A DNA stretch of 64,000 nucleotides from NCBI GenBank assembly GCA_964408185.1, contig CAYOYK010000003.1, positions 16,888 through 80,887 on the forward strand. Direction: 5' to 3'. Below, in pieces: positions 1 to 8,831 of this stretch. Position 1 is the first letter of the stretch. Every line of letters begins with the position of its first letter. The notes beneath the pieces were generated by a model, which did no database searches, was not told where the DNA came from, and saw only the letters and a list, made by a program, of their open reading frames with translations. The stretch comes from CAYOYK01 sp964408185 (lineage in GTDB: Bacteria; Bacillota; Clostridia; Christensenellales; Aristaeellaceae). The translations under genes and the position numbers were made by a program.

Positions 1-2212
1 GGATGAAGTTGTAGTTCTGGAGCACGGCGTTTTCAAGGGCGGCCAGCACTTGCATACGGAGAGAGGCTTCATGCTCGTCGGTGCTGTACGGGAACGCCAA
101 GGTGACAGCCTCGGAGGTGTCGGCCTTGGTGGCGGTGATCTCGGTGCCGGAGATCGCGGAGGTCCAATCCAGCGCGGTGGCGGTGTAGGTCACATCGTCC
201 AGCGTGATGTCGATCGTCGCGGTGGTGGCATCCCAAGACGGGTCATACTGATAGTTGGAGGAGGTGTAGGCTTCCATCAATCCGTAGGGATCGAAGGTGG
301 AGCCGGTCCAGCCAACGCCGAACAGCATGTCCACATTGTTGGCGCGCAGCGCATCGGCAAAGCCGTTGCCCAGCGTGGAGTCGCGGGTGAAGGTCAGCTT
401 GCCCTCAAGCTTGGTGCCCTTCACGGCCTCGGTGTAGTTGCTCACGATGAAGTCGTAGCCGTTGTTGTAGAACACGCTGGTCGCGTTGGGGGTGCCAACG
501 ATGATCTGCACAACGTCGTTGTCGTCCATCAGGCCGCCGGCAATCGCCTCATCGTAGGCGCTGTCGAAGTAGGTACGAGCCATTTCGAGGTTGTAGCCGG
601 TGATGGAGTCGATGGCGTCGTCGATGGTGGCGTAGGTCTTGCCCTCGCCGATCTCATCGGTCAGGCCCCAGAAATCGACCATAACCTGCTTGGCCTCGGC
701 GGTATTGCGGTAAGCGATACCGTTGTCAGGATCGGAGATGATGCTGGAGGAGTACAGCGCAAGGCCGGGGCCGTTGGTGGGGCTGGCGGCCAGGCAGAAC
801 TTGGCGCGATCCATGGCCAAGCTCATGGCAATACGGAAGTCCTTGAGGGTCAGGATGGTCTTGTTGATGTTCTCGCCGGCGGCAGCCTGATTGGCCGTCA
901 GGGCGGTCAGATCGGGGTTGAACACCATGGCGAACACGGAGTCGCCGATCTCGTAATAGGTGTAATCGGAGGTGGAGTAGGCTTCCATATCGTCCTTGTT
1001 CAGGGCGTAGTAGTCCAGCTTGCCGTTGAGGAACATCTCCAAGCGGGTGGAGGGCTCCGCAACGCAGTCATACTGGAGCTTGGTCGCCTGATACTGGCCG
1101 GCGTACTCGTCCATGCTGTAGCCAAACCAGTAGGGGTTCTTTTCCAGCGTGTATTCCTTATCGGACTGGAAGGCGGTGAGCATGTAGGGGCCGAAGGAGA
1201 TCGTGGTATCGACGCTGGTGCCGTAGGTGTTGGTGTACACGCCGTCGGTCACGGTCTCGCAGGCCTTGTACAGCTTCTCGTTGACCAGCCAAGTGGTGTC
1301 GAAGGAGTAGTACAGGTAGAAGCCGGAGATCGGCTTATCGAGGATGACAACGAACTCGGTGTCGCTGAGCGCCTTGATGCCGACGTTGTCCCAAGACATT
1401 TCGGGGGCGGTGTACTTGCCGTACAGCTCGTCCATCGCGTAGGCCAGCATATCCTCAGGGGCGGCCCAAGTGGCGTACTCGGCACCGGCGCCGGTGGTGT
1501 AGAACTCATAGAGCTCCTTGATGGTCTTGCCGCTATCGACGATCGCGTCCTCGGCTTCGCCGGACCAGGTGCCGGCGTCGAAGTCGTAGGTATCGCCGAA
1601 GGAAAAGGTCCAGTTGATGAAGCCGGGCTCATCGCCGATCTGCTCCAGCAGAGCGTTTACATCGGCGACGCCGTAGATGTCAACCAGAGCGGACAGCGTG
1701 GTATCGGCGGCAACGCCCTGCTTGAGGTAGCCCTCGGCATTCTTGATGACCATATTGCCGCTGTACAGCGAGTCAGCGCGGTAGTTCTGCGCAATGGGGT
1801 CGAGCAGAAGCTGCGCGGAGGTCTCAAAGTCCTTGGCGGTGATGGGGGTGCCATCCTGCCACATCATGTTGTCGCGGATGGTGATCTTCCAAGCAAGCTC
1901 GGTGTCGCCCTCGGCAATGCCCCACTGCTCGCCAACGTAGTCGGCCGTCACGTCAACGGGGTAATCGGCGGCGGCCGTGGGAATAAGCTGGTAGCCGTCC
2001 ATGGTCTCGTTATAATCGAAATCATAGAAATAGCTGACCAGATACTGCATAAGAACGGAGTCCTGATTGGTTTGCTCCTGAAGGGGGCTCCAATTGGTGG
2101 GGAAGTCAGCTAACGCCTGATTGTAGGTATAGGTGTCCGCAGACTCTTCCGCCATTGCAAAGCTCGTGCAGAGCATGCAAAGGAACAGAACGATGGCTAG
2201 AAACCTCTTCAT
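1..2212 (-). CDS. ABC transporter substrate-binding protein, peptide type (partial)
   Basis: Extracellular solute-binding protein, family 5 (oligopeptide/dipeptide type), which delivers its ligand to an ABC permease at the outer face of the membrane. The visible part is 737 codons and the C-terminus runs off the window start. It opens with a signal peptide (MKRFLAIVLFLCMLC, cleavage near AMAEE). The mature part shows the family pattern: an early stretch on a starting transport prediction (WKITIRDNMMWQDGTPITAKDF, split here as WKITIRDNM and DGTPITAKDF), then NPYWFG and a late region rich in aromatic residues. At more than 737 residues it is longer than the usual 520-600, with inserted acidic segments. 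Start chosen at the ATG preceded by GGAGGAGACAAC. A strong promoter lies 53-81 bp upstream. Ligand unknown; family call is firm, substrate is not. Confidence 0.85.
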   Translation of the reverse strand, partial: MKRFLAIVLFLCMLCTSFAMAEESADTYTYNQALADFPTNWSPLQEQTNQDSVLMQYLVSYFYDFDYNETMDGYQLIPTAAADYPVDVTADYVGEQWGIAEGDTELAWKITIRDNMMWQDGTPITAKDFETSAQLLLDPIAQNYRADSLYSGNMVIKNAEGYLKQGVAADTTLSALVDIYGVADVNALLEQIGDEPGFINWTFSFGDTYDFDAGTWSGEAEDAIVDSGKTIKELYEFYTTGAGAEYATWAAPEDMLAYAMDELYGKYTAPEMSWDNVGIKALSDTEFVVILDKPISGFYLYYSFDTTWLVNEKLYKACETVTDGVYTNTYGTSVDTTISFGPYMLTAFQSDKEYTLEKNPYWFGYSMDEYAGQYQATKLQYDCVAEPSTRLEMFLNGKLDYYALNKDDMEAYSTSDYTYYEIGDSVFAMVFNPDLTALTANQAAAGENINKTILTLKDFRIAMSLAMDRAKFCLAASPTNGPGLALYSSSIISDPDNGIAYRNTAEAKQVMVDFWGLTDEIGEGKTYATIDDAIDSITGYNLEMARTYFDSAYDEAIAGGLMDDNDVVQIIVGTPNATSVFYNNGYDFIVSNYTEAVKGTKLEGKLTFTRDSTLGNGFADALRANNVDMLFGVGWTGSTFDPYGLMEAYTSSNYQYDPSWDATTATIDITLDDVTYTATALDWTSAISGTEITATKADTSEAVTLAFPYSTDEHEASLRMQVLAALENAVLQNYNFI

Positions 2213-2264
2213 GTTGTCTCCTCCTGTTATTTGTTCCGTAAAGTCCGAAAACTACGGTTTCTAC

Positions 2265-2293
2265 ATTATAAAGACGGCCTGACGCTTTGTCAA
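2265..2293 (-). promoter_or_regulatory. Sigma-A type promoter for the substrate-binding protein
   Basis: TTGACA (2288-2293), a 17 bp spacer and TATAAT (2265-2270) on the minus strand, a full consensus match. It lies about 50 bp upstream of the start codon at 2212. Confidence 0.85.
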
Positions 2294-2369
2294 GGAAATA
2301 CCCCATACTACCAACGCTTGCGCATGCGCGCTCCAACTCCGCCAATCCGTAATGAGAGCAAGTGTAAAA

Positions 2370-2401
2370 TTGTATACAAGAATGCTGTATCCTAAATACA
2401 A
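2370..2401. promoter_or_regulatory. Pair of small palindromes in an AT-rich gap, possible operator
   Basis: The gap between the substrate-binding protein and the small secreted protein is unusually AT-rich. It contains the perfect palindrome TTGTATACAA (2370-2379) and a second inverted repeat TGTAT-CCTAA-ATACA (about 2386-2400). GntR-family sites often look like the first. Both sit upstream of the promoter at 2265-2293, so they could act as operator or UP-like DNA. Function not shown. Confidence 0.3.
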
Positions 2402-2421
2402 AATAAAAACATAATAAATAC

Positions 2422-2446
2422 AAAAAACGCGGCCCGATTTGCCGCG
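2422..2446 (-). terminator. Intrinsic terminator after the small secreted protein
   Basis: On the minus strand CGCGGC, a seven-base loop and GCCGCG are followed by TTTTTT. It lies 30 bp past the stop codon at 2478. Confidence 0.85.
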
Positions 2447-2477
2447 CTTGCATGGAATATGCTGGAAAACGGCTCGA

Positions 2478-3206
2478 CTACTGCGCTTCGTCCGCGTAGA
2501 CGATATCGTCCCGCAGGCGATAGAGCGTAGCGCCATAGTGCTTGCGGCAGAACGCGTCCACAAACCAGTCGATTTCTTTTACCGCGTCATACTGCACATA
2601 GCCGTAGCGCTCGCCGTTTATCTTTTTGCCCTTCATGTTGCTGTCCGTCCAATGCACGGTGTCCGTCTCCGCGTCGTAATCCGCGATGAACACCAAGCTG
2701 TGCGCCCCCACGCCGTAGTAATACTTGGCGGCCATTTGAAAATAGTCGCCTTTTTTCACCTGCATCAGGAACTCGCGCGCCAGCTGCTGGTTTTCGGCCT
2801 TGCTCAGCGCCGGGTCGTAGCGGAAGGACGCGGCGATCTCAAACGGGTTGCCCTCGGAGGCGGGCACATCCTCCCACTCGACGCCGTACACGTAGTCCGC
2901 GCCCTTATAGCTCGCCTTGGGCGGGTTATCGGGGATGACCAGCTTCACGTCCGGGAACTCGGCCATGCGAAAATTGTCACGATTCTCCCGGAACAGATAG
3001 ACGGTAAAGTTTTTGCACACATAAATATCGCCGGAATACTGCGCGCGCTGCGCCCGACCGTTGGTCGTGTCGTACTCCTTTGCGGCCAGCGCGATGATGC
3101 CGTCGATCAGCGCGTCGCGCGCGGAGCCGGTTTCCTCGGCCAGCGCGGGCAGGCAGGCGGAGAGCAAAAACAAAAGGGCCAGCAGCCAAGAGATCCGTCG
3201 TTTCAT
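2478..3206 (-). CDS. Secreted protein of unknown function, 242 aa
   Basis: Not recognised as a named family. The N-terminus is a clear signal peptide (MKRRISWLLALLFLLSACLPALA, shown as MKRRISWLLALLFLLSAC then LPALA) with a possible signal peptidase I site at ALAEE. A lipobox reading (LLSAC) is also possible, which would make it a lipoprotein. The rest is a compact, mixed alpha/beta domain rich in Tyr, Asp and Lys. It ends FCRKHYGATLYRLRDD. Start is the ATG preceded by GGAGGTGCTTTTTAG. It is a single-gene unit with its own promoter (3234-3261) and terminator (2422-2446), and diverges from prfC. It could be an envelope or sensory protein, but nothing in the sequence decides this. Confidence 0.75.
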   Translation of the reverse strand: MKRRISWLLALLFLLSACLPALAEETGSARDALIDGIIALAAKEYDTTNGRAQRAQYSGDIYVCKNFTVYLFRENRDNFRMAEFPDVKLVIPDNPPKASYKGADYVYGVEWEDVPASEGNPFEIAASFRYDPALSKAENQQLAREFLMQVKKGDYFQMAAKYYYGVGAHSLVFIADYDAETDTVHWTDSNMKGKKINGERYGYVQYDAVKEIDWFVDAFCRKHYGATLYRLRDDIVYADEAQ

Positions 3207-3233
3207 CTAAAAAGCACCTCCAGTACGCTCTCT

Positions 3234-3261
3234 ATTCTACACAAAATCCGCCGCTTGGCAA
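3234..3261 (-). promoter_or_regulatory. Promoter for the small secreted protein
   Basis: TTGCCA (3256-3261), 16 bp spacer and TAGAAT (3234-3239) on the minus strand, 28 bp upstream of the start codon. Confidence 0.6.
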
Positions 3262-3359
3262 GAGGGGGACAAGCCCGCTTTGCGCCGAGAGCGCCACGCC
3301 TCGCGCAGAGCTTGGCTTCGCGCCGGATTGCGCGCGGAGGGCGGCCAAGCCAGCGCGGC

Positions 3360-3389
3360 TTGACAGCACCCGTCCGTGCGGTATATAAT
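3360..3389 (+). promoter_or_regulatory. Sigma-A type promoter for prfC-typA
   Basis: TTGACA (3360-3365), 18 bp spacer and TATAAT (3384-3389) on the plus strand, 52 bp before the prfC start. Confidence 0.85.
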
Positions 3390-3441
3390 ATTTTGTTCTG
3401 TGGGCATTTGCTCGCAAGCCTATTTGTTGGGAGGATGCCCG

Positions 3442-5079
3442 ATGGCCCCCATGGAAACCAATCCTCAGATTTTGCAGGAGATCGCAAAGCGGCGCACGTT
3501 TGCCATTATCAGCCACCCGGACGCCGGCAAGACCACCCTTACCGAAAAGCTGCTGCTCTACGGCGGCGCGATCCGGCAGGCGGGCAGCGTGAAGGCGCGC
3601 AAGGCCGAGCGCCACGCCACCAGCGACTGGATGGATATTGAGAAGCAGCGCGGCATATCGGTTACGAGCAGCGCCATGCAGTTTGTGTACGACGGATTCC
3701 GCATCAATATATTGGATACGCCGGGCCACCAAGACTTCAGCGAGGATACCTACCGCGTGCTGGTGGCGGCCGACGCGGCCGTTATGCTGATCGACGCGGC
3801 CAAGGGCGTGGAGGAGCAGACCATCAAGCTGTTCAAGGTCTGCCGTCTGCGCAAGATCCCGATTTTCACATTCGTCAACAAGATGGACCGCGCCGCCAAA
3901 GATCCCTTCGCGCTCATGGAGGAGCTGGAGCAGGTGCTGGGCATCCGTTCCTGCCCGATGAACTGGCCTATCGGCGTGGATGGCGATTTTCAGGGCGTGT
4001 ACCGCCGCCAGACCGGCGATATCCTGCTGTACTCCGGCGGCGATCACGGCGCGAGCGAGGCCGCTCAGCGCGCGGTTCCGCTGGACAGCGCCGAGGCCGA
4101 GGCGCTGCTGGACAAGCACTATCTCTCCCGCCTGCGCGAGGAGCGCGAGCTGCTGGACGTAGCCGGGGACGCGTTCGATCAGGACGCGGTGCTGGCCGGA
4201 CAGCTGACGCCGCTGTTCTTTGGCTCCGCCATCACCAACTTCGGCGTGGAGCCCTTCCTCGACGCGTTTTTGAGCATCACGCCGCCGCCCCTGCCCCGTA
4301 TGAGCGACCGCGGAGAAATACGGCCCACGGAGGATTTCTTCAGCGGCTTCATTTTCAAGATCCAAGCCAACATGAACCCCGCCCACCGCGATCGGCTGGC
4401 CTTTGTGCGCATCGTCAGCGGCGAGTTCCAAAAGGGCATGACGGTGTACCACAGCGGCACCGAGAAAATGATGCAGCTCAAGCAGCCGCAGCAGTTTATG
4501 GCCGACGAGCGCGAGGCTGTGGAGACCGCCTACGCCGGGGATATCATCGGCCTGTTTGATCCGGGCTGCTTCCATCTGGGCGATACGCTCTCCACGGGCG
4601 GCAAGCTGCACTTCAGCTCCATCCCGGTGTTTGCGCCGGAGCACTTCGCGCGCGTCCGCCCGGAGGACAGCATGAAGCGCAAGCAGTTCCAAAAAGGCAT
4701 TTTGCAGCTGGCGGAGGAGGGGGCCATCCAGACATTTATCCGCGACGAGACCGGCCGCGAGGATTTCCTCGTGGGCGTGGTGGGCGTGCTGCAATTCGAG
4801 GTGCTCGATCATCGGCTCAAAACCGAGTATGGCGTGAATATGCTCATGGATCAGCTTTCCTTCCGCTATGTGCGCTGGGTGACGCACAGCCCCATCCCGA
4901 TAGACCAGCTCAAGCTTACCTCCACCAGCGGCCGCGCACGGGACAGCGAGGACCGGGACGTGCTGCTGTTTGAAAACGAATGGAGCATTCGGCTGGCCAT
5001 GGAAAATAACAAGGGCTTGGAGCTGGCCGAGACAGCCTCGCGCACAGCGAACGAAGAGGAGACAGAATATGATTCGTAA
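3442..5079 (+). CDS. prfC: Peptide chain release factor 3
   Basis: RF3 is a ribosomal GTPase that removes RF1/RF2 from the ribosome after peptide release. The 545-residue length fits the family (about 525-550). The G domain shows G1 HPDAGKTT (residues 25-32), G2 in KQRGISVTSS, G3 DTPGHQDF and G4 NKMD. The N-terminal ETNPQILQEIAKRRTFAIISHP is the RF3 signature, quoted here as ILQEIAKRRTFAIISHP. The C-terminal domain III has FGSAITNFGVEPFL, which is typical. Start is the ATG at 3442, with GGGAGGA six bases upstream; the in-frame ATG at 3451 is a poorer alternative. The 3' end overlaps typA by 11 bp, so the two GTPases are co-translated. Confidence 0.95.
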   Translation: MAPMETNPQILQEIAKRRTFAIISHPDAGKTTLTEKLLLYGGAIRQAGSVKARKAERHATSDWMDIEKQRGISVTSSAMQFVYDGFRINILDTPGHQDFSEDTYRVLVAADAAVMLIDAAKGVEEQTIKLFKVCRLRKIPIFTFVNKMDRAAKDPFALMEELEQVLGIRSCPMNWPIGVDGDFQGVYRRQTGDILLYSGGDHGASEAAQRAVPLDSAEAEALLDKHYLSRLREERELLDVAGDAFDQDAVLAGQLTPLFFGSAITNFGVEPFLDAFLSITPPPLPRMSDRGEIRPTEDFFSGFIFKIQANMNPAHRDRLAFVRIVSGEFQKGMTVYHSGTEKMMQLKQPQQFMADEREAVETAYAGDIIGLFDPGCFHLGDTLSTGGKLHFSSIPVFAPEHFARVRPEDSMKRKQFQKGILQLAEEGAIQTFIRDETGREDFLVGVVGVLQFEVLDHRLKTEYGVNMLMDQLSFRYVRWVTHSPIPIDQLKLTSTSGRARDSEDRDVLLFENEWSIRLAMENNKGLELAETASRTANEEETEYDS

Positions 5080-6892
5080 CGATATCCGCAACATCGCCAT
5101 CATCGCCCACGTCGATCATGGCAAAACGACCCTCGTGGACGAGATGCTGAAGCAAAGCGGCGTGTTCCGCGATAATCAGCAGGTGGCCGAGCGCGTAATG
5201 GACTCCGGCGATATAGAGCGCGAGCGCGGCATCACCATATTGGCCAAAAACACCGCCGTACACTACAACGGCACAAAAATCAACATTGTGGATACGCCGG
5301 GCCACGCCGATTTTGGCGGCGAGGTGGAGCGCGTGCTCAAAATGGTGGACGGCGTGCTGCTGCTGGTGGACAGCTTTGAGGGCCCCATGCCGCAGACCCG
5401 CTTCGTGCTGAAAAAGGCGCTGTCGCTCAAGCTGCCGGTTATCGTGGTCATCAACAAGTGCGACCGCCCCGACGCGCGCTGCGACGAGGTCGTCGGCGAG
5501 GTGCTCGACCTGTTTATCGATCTGGGCGCGGACGAGAGCGTGCTGGATCATCCCATCGTGTACGCCTCCGCACGCAAGGGCACCGCGACGCTTGATCTGG
5601 CCAAGCCCAACGACGATCTGCGTCCCCTGTTTGACGCGATTTTGCAGTACATCCCCGCTCCGGAGGGCGATCCCGACGGCCCCGCGCAGGTGCTGATCTC
5701 CACCATCGATTACAACGAGTACGTCGGCCGTATCGGCGTGGGCCGCATCTCCCGCGGCAAGATGACCGAGGGCATGATGGCCGTGCGCGCGAACAGCGAG
5801 ACCGGGGCCATCAGCGAGCCGCTGCGCCTGAGCGCGCTGTACACATTCGACGGCCTCAAGCGCGTTCCCACCACCGAGGCCGATATGGGCGACATCGTGG
5901 CCATCTCCGGCATCGAGGAGATTTCCATCGGCGATACCGTCTGCGCGCCCTCTCAGGTGGAGCCGCTGCCGTTTGTCGCCATCAGCGAGCCGACCGTGAC
6001 CATGACGTTCTCGGTCAACAACAGCCCCTTCGCGGGCCGCGAGGGCGAGTTTGTGACCAGCCGTCACCTGCGCGCGCGCCTGATGCGCGAGCTGCAAACC
6101 GATGTGAGCCTGCGCGTCAACGAGACCGGCAGCCCCGACGCCTTCGAGGTGCGCGGGCGCGGCGAGCTGCACCTGAGCGTGCTGATTGAGAACATGCGCC
6201 GTCAGGGCTACGAGTTCCAAGTCAGCAAGCCGCAGGTGCTGTACAAGGAGATCGACGGAAAGATCTGCGAGCCCATCGAGCGCATGGTGGCCGACGTGCC
6301 GCAGGCTTACGCGGGCGCGGTGATCGAGAAAATCGGCCGCCGCCGCGGCGTGCTGGAGAGCATGAGCGGCGCGGAGCGCGTGCGCTTGGAGTTTATGGTG
6401 CCCAGCCGCGGACTGTTTGGCTACCGCAGCGAGTTTATGACCGATACGCGCGGCGAGGGCGTGATGAGCGCCGTGTTTGAGCGCTACGAGCCCAACAAGG
6501 GCGATATCCCGCACCGCAGCGTGGGCGCGCTGGTCTGCTTTGAGACCGGCGAGGCCACCAGCTACGGCCTGTTCTACACGCAGGAGCGCGGCACGCTGTT
6601 CATCACCCCGCAAACCGCCGTGTACAAAGGCATGATCTGCGGCGAGAACGCCCGCCCGGACGATCTGGTGGTGAACGTGTGCAAGCAAAAGCACGTTACC
6701 AACATGCGCAACGCCTCCGCCTCGGAGGACAGCATGCGGCTGGTCTCCGTGCATCCGCTCACGCTGGAGGAGTGCTTGGAGTTTATCGACGACGACGAGC
6801 TGCTGGAGGTTACCCCCAAGAACCTGCGCATGCGCAAGCGCGAGCTCAGCCATGAGCAGCGCGCCAAGGACAGCCATCGCGCGAAGGTCTAA
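5069..6892 (+). CDS. typA: Ribosome-associated GTPase TypA/BipA
   Basis: TypA/BipA is a translational GTPase that helps 50S subunit assembly and growth under stress. It has 607 residues, the normal size. Motifs are G1 AHVDHGKTT near residue 15, G2 RERGITILAKNTAV, G3 DTPGHADFGGEVER and G4 NKCDRPDAR. The C-terminal half contains the BipA-specific GLFGYRSEFMTDTRGEG, followed by a Lys/Arg-rich end. The start ATG lies inside the last codons of prfC (11 bp overlap), preceded by GAAGAGGAGACAGAAT. The pairing with prfC suggests one translation-maintenance operon, followed by the secreted protein 20 bp further on. Confidence 0.96.
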   Translation: MIRNDIRNIAIIAHVDHGKTTLVDEMLKQSGVFRDNQQVAERVMDSGDIERERGITILAKNTAVHYNGTKINIVDTPGHADFGGEVERVLKMVDGVLLLVDSFEGPMPQTRFVLKKALSLKLPVIVVINKCDRPDARCDEVVGEVLDLFIDLGADESVLDHPIVYASARKGTATLDLAKPNDDLRPLFDAILQYIPAPEGDPDGPAQVLISTIDYNEYVGRIGVGRISRGKMTEGMMAVRANSETGAISEPLRLSALYTFDGLKRVPTTEADMGDIVAISGIEEISIGDTVCAPSQVEPLPFVAISEPTVTMTFSVNNSPFAGREGEFVTSRHLRARLMRELQTDVSLRVNETGSPDAFEVRGRGELHLSVLIENMRRQGYEFQVSKPQVLYKEIDGKICEPIERMVADVPQAYAGAVIEKIGRRRGVLESMSGAERVRLEFMVPSRGLFGYRSEFMTDTRGEGVMSAVFERYEPNKGDIPHRSVGALVCFETGEATSYGLFYTQERGTLFITPQTAVYKGMICGENARPDDLVVNVCKQKHVTNMRNASASEDSMRLVSVHPLTLEECLEFIDDDELLEVTPKNLRMRKRELSHEQRAKDSHRAKV

Positions 6893-6912
6893 GACACGAA
6901 GGAGGCTTATCC

Positions 6913-8307
6913 ATGAAAAACCGTACCCTTGTCCGGCTGCTGTGCGCACTGCTGGCAGCCTGTATGCTGCCGATCGGCGCGTTGGCGGCCACGGGCGATA
7001 TTCCCTTGGATCAGCCCATCACCGATACCGATTTTTCCGTATCCCTTCAGCTGAACGCCAACGCGTTCCCGGAGAGCTCCTCCCGCCTGACGGACTGGGA
7101 GAGCTTTCTCAAGCGGGTGACCGTCACGGGCAGCGCCGTCGGCATGGATTTGCTGGGCCGGAACAACCGCCTGCGCCTGCTCGCGGATGTGAATTTGGAT
7201 GGCAAGAGCGTGCTGCCGCTGCATCACGAGCAGTACGCGTGGTACTACTACCTCACGTCCCCGGTCTTTGGCGAGGATACTCTCCATTTCCAGATGAACA
7301 ACTTTTTTGGCTTCATGCTCAAGCCGTATTTCTTCATGGGTCTGCCGACGCAGTACATCGGCCTGCTGCTGTACCCGATGTCCACGGCGGAAATGATCCG
7401 CATGTACTATGACCCGCTGGCCGCGATTTGCGAGGGCACGGGCGAGCGCACGATCCCCTATGACGAGCTGCGCGCCCTGTGCCTGAAGCTGGACGAGAAC
7501 ATGACCAGCGATTGGAGCGCGAACGCGTACAACTACATCCGCGCGCTTCTGCTGGATATGGGCGGCGACGAGATGACGATTGCCGGCCTGAGCGAGCTGG
7601 AGGGCTACTTGGATGAGCTCGACCCGGAAAAGGCCGGCCTGACGATTCATCCGCACGGCAACCAGACGGATTATCTCATGGGTGGCCGCACGCTGCTGAC
7701 CGTGAAGCGCACCGGCGAGGCGTTCAGCGTGGCGCTTGATCTGCCCAAGAAGGATGACTACGAGCTCAAGGTAAACGTCAGCTGGACGCCCACCGTGGAT
7801 GGCGCGGCGCTGGACGCCACGCTCCATATCCTCAAGGGCGAGGAGGACGCGATGCTCCTCCGCATAGCGGGCGATGGGATGCCCACCGCCGACAACTTGG
7901 AGGGCGAGGGCAACGTTACCGCAGAGATGAGCGGCTCCATGGCTTACAGCAACCCCGCGCCCGTGAAGCTGCACTTCACGTGGTACAAGTCCCAGAAGGA
8001 GCTGCCGTACGATCTGCATTTTTCCGTGGGCTACCTGCACCCCGAAACCGGACTTGAGGCGCTGACGCTCTTTTTCTCCGGCAAGCTGAGCGAGGGTACG
8101 GCTGCGGAGCTGGATTACGACACGCCCATTCAAGAGGATTTCTTCCGCATGAACAACGACAAGCTCGCCGCCTTCCGCGAAAAGTACGCCAAGAACATCG
8201 CGCTTGTGCTTGCGCCCGTGGTGCTGCAAATGCCCTCCGGCGTGATCGACTCCGTTATGGATTTCTTACTGCAAAGCGATATCCTGTACGCGTTCTTTGG
8301 AGAGTAA
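6913..8307 (+). CDS. Secreted protein of unknown function, 464 aa
   Basis: No family recognised. A signal peptide (MKNRTLVRLLCALLAACML, cleavage near ALAATG) is followed by a 440-residue extracytoplasmic region. This region has long amphipathic beta-like stretches (for example VNVSWTPTVDGAALDATLHI and KLHFTWYKSQKELPYDLHFS). The overall pattern resembles large lipid- or ligand-binding envelope proteins such as DUF-type beta-sandwiches, but this is impression only. A central Pro/Tyr-rich part holds PYFFMGLPTQYIGLLLYPM. The start has AAGGAGG nine bases upstream and lies 20 bp after typA. It may be read through from typA and ends at a GAAA-loop terminator. Confidence 0.75.
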   Translation: MKNRTLVRLLCALLAACMLPIGALAATGDIPLDQPITDTDFSVSLQLNANAFPESSSRLTDWESFLKRVTVTGSAVGMDLLGRNNRLRLLADVNLDGKSVLPLHHEQYAWYYYLTSPVFGEDTLHFQMNNFFGFMLKPYFFMGLPTQYIGLLLYPMSTAEMIRMYYDPLAAICEGTGERTIPYDELRALCLKLDENMTSDWSANAYNYIRALLLDMGGDEMTIAGLSELEGYLDELDPEKAGLTIHPHGNQTDYLMGGRTLLTVKRTGEAFSVALDLPKKDDYELKVNVSWTPTVDGAALDATLHILKGEEDAMLLRIAGDGMPTADNLEGEGNVTAEMSGSMAYSNPAPVKLHFTWYKSQKELPYDLHFSVGYLHPETGLEALTLFFSGKLSEGTAAELDYDTPIQEDFFRMNNDKLAAFREKYAKNIALVLAPVVLQMPSGVIDSVMDFLLQSDILYAFFGE

Positions 8308-8334
8308 AGCCGACGGAGCGTTACAACAAGCAAG

Positions 8335-8362
8335 CGGAGCGTCCGAAAGGGCGCTCCGTTTC
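8335..8362 (+). terminator. Terminator with GAAA tetraloop
   Basis: Ten-pair stem (CGGAGCGTCC with GGGCGCTCCG, one G-T pair), GAAA loop at 8345-8348 and a short interrupted T run. It closes the prfC-typA-6913 unit. Confidence 0.75.
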
Positions 8363-8378
8363 TGCTTTGACACACTAC

Positions 8379-8405
8379 AAAAAAAGTGGCCATGCCACTT
8401 TTTTG
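8379..8405 (-). terminator. Terminator of rnpB (may work both ways)
   Basis: AAAAAAGTGGC-CAT-GCCACTTTTTT is nearly symmetric, with A and T runs on both sides. It sits directly after the 3' end of rnpB on the minus strand. Confidence 0.85.
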
Positions 8406-8409
8406 TTGT

Positions 8410-8760
8410 TTGCGGGAAGCGCAGCCGTAAGCCGAGTTCTGTATCAAACGATCATCTATCTAGGCCGCGCGTTGCCGTGCGGCTCAAGCGATCTCTTTGG
8501 GGGCACGGCGGGCCGCCGTATCGCTCCCGGTCGGATCTTGCATCGGGTGGGGTTTACAGCGCAGACCTGTCTCCAGGCCGCGGGTGAGCTCTTGCCTCGC
8601 CTTTCCATCCTTACCCGCGCCCTTGCGGACGCGGGCGGTTTATTTCTGTTGCACTTTCCTTGAAGTCGCCTTCACCGGCCGTTAGCCGGCACCCTGCCCT
8701 GCGATGCTCGGACTTTCCTCACAGCTTTCGCCATGCGATCGTATGCCTGCCTTCTCGCAA
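8410..8760 (-). ncRNA. rnpB: RNase P RNA, bacterial class A type
   Basis: Catalytic RNA that matures tRNA 5' ends. On the minus strand the 5' conserved block GAGGAAAGTCCGAGC and then GCAGGGCAGGGTGCCGGCTAA (shown as GGGCAGGGTGCCGGCTAA) match universal RNase P regions. The 3' conserved block AGAACTCGGCTTAC closes the P4 pseudoknot. The ends pair into a P1 helix: TTGCG-GAAG-CAG at the 5' end with CTG-CTTC-CGCAA at the 3' end, which sets the limits near 8760 and 8410. The length of about 351 nt fits class A. It is flanked by a consensus promoter and a symmetric terminator, so it is an independent unit. Confidence 0.95.
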
Positions 8761-8765
8761 GGGGG

Positions 8766-8794
8766 ATGATAGCACGTTCGGCGCGGCCTGTCAA
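8766..8794 (-). promoter_or_regulatory. Promoter of rnpB
   Basis: TTGACA (8789-8794), 17 bp spacer, TATCAT (8766-8771) on the minus strand. The expected start, about six bases downstream, coincides with the 5' end deduced from the P1 helix. Confidence 0.85.
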
Positions 8795-8831
8795 CCGGGG
8801 GGCATCGGCGGCGCGGAAGCCGACCGCTCGA

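Noticed and set aside
50..2113. Long plus-strand open frame of 687 codons opposite the substrate-binding protein
   Set aside because: It is the antisense of a clear solute-binding protein with signal peptide and RBS; its low-complexity Gly/Val/His composition is a GC-rich shadow.
4916..6949. Long minus-strand open frame opposite typA
   Set aside because: Antisense of TypA with His/Ala/Leu-rich composition and no RBS; other long frames opposite pyrG, mnmG, metH and EssC were rejected for the same reason.
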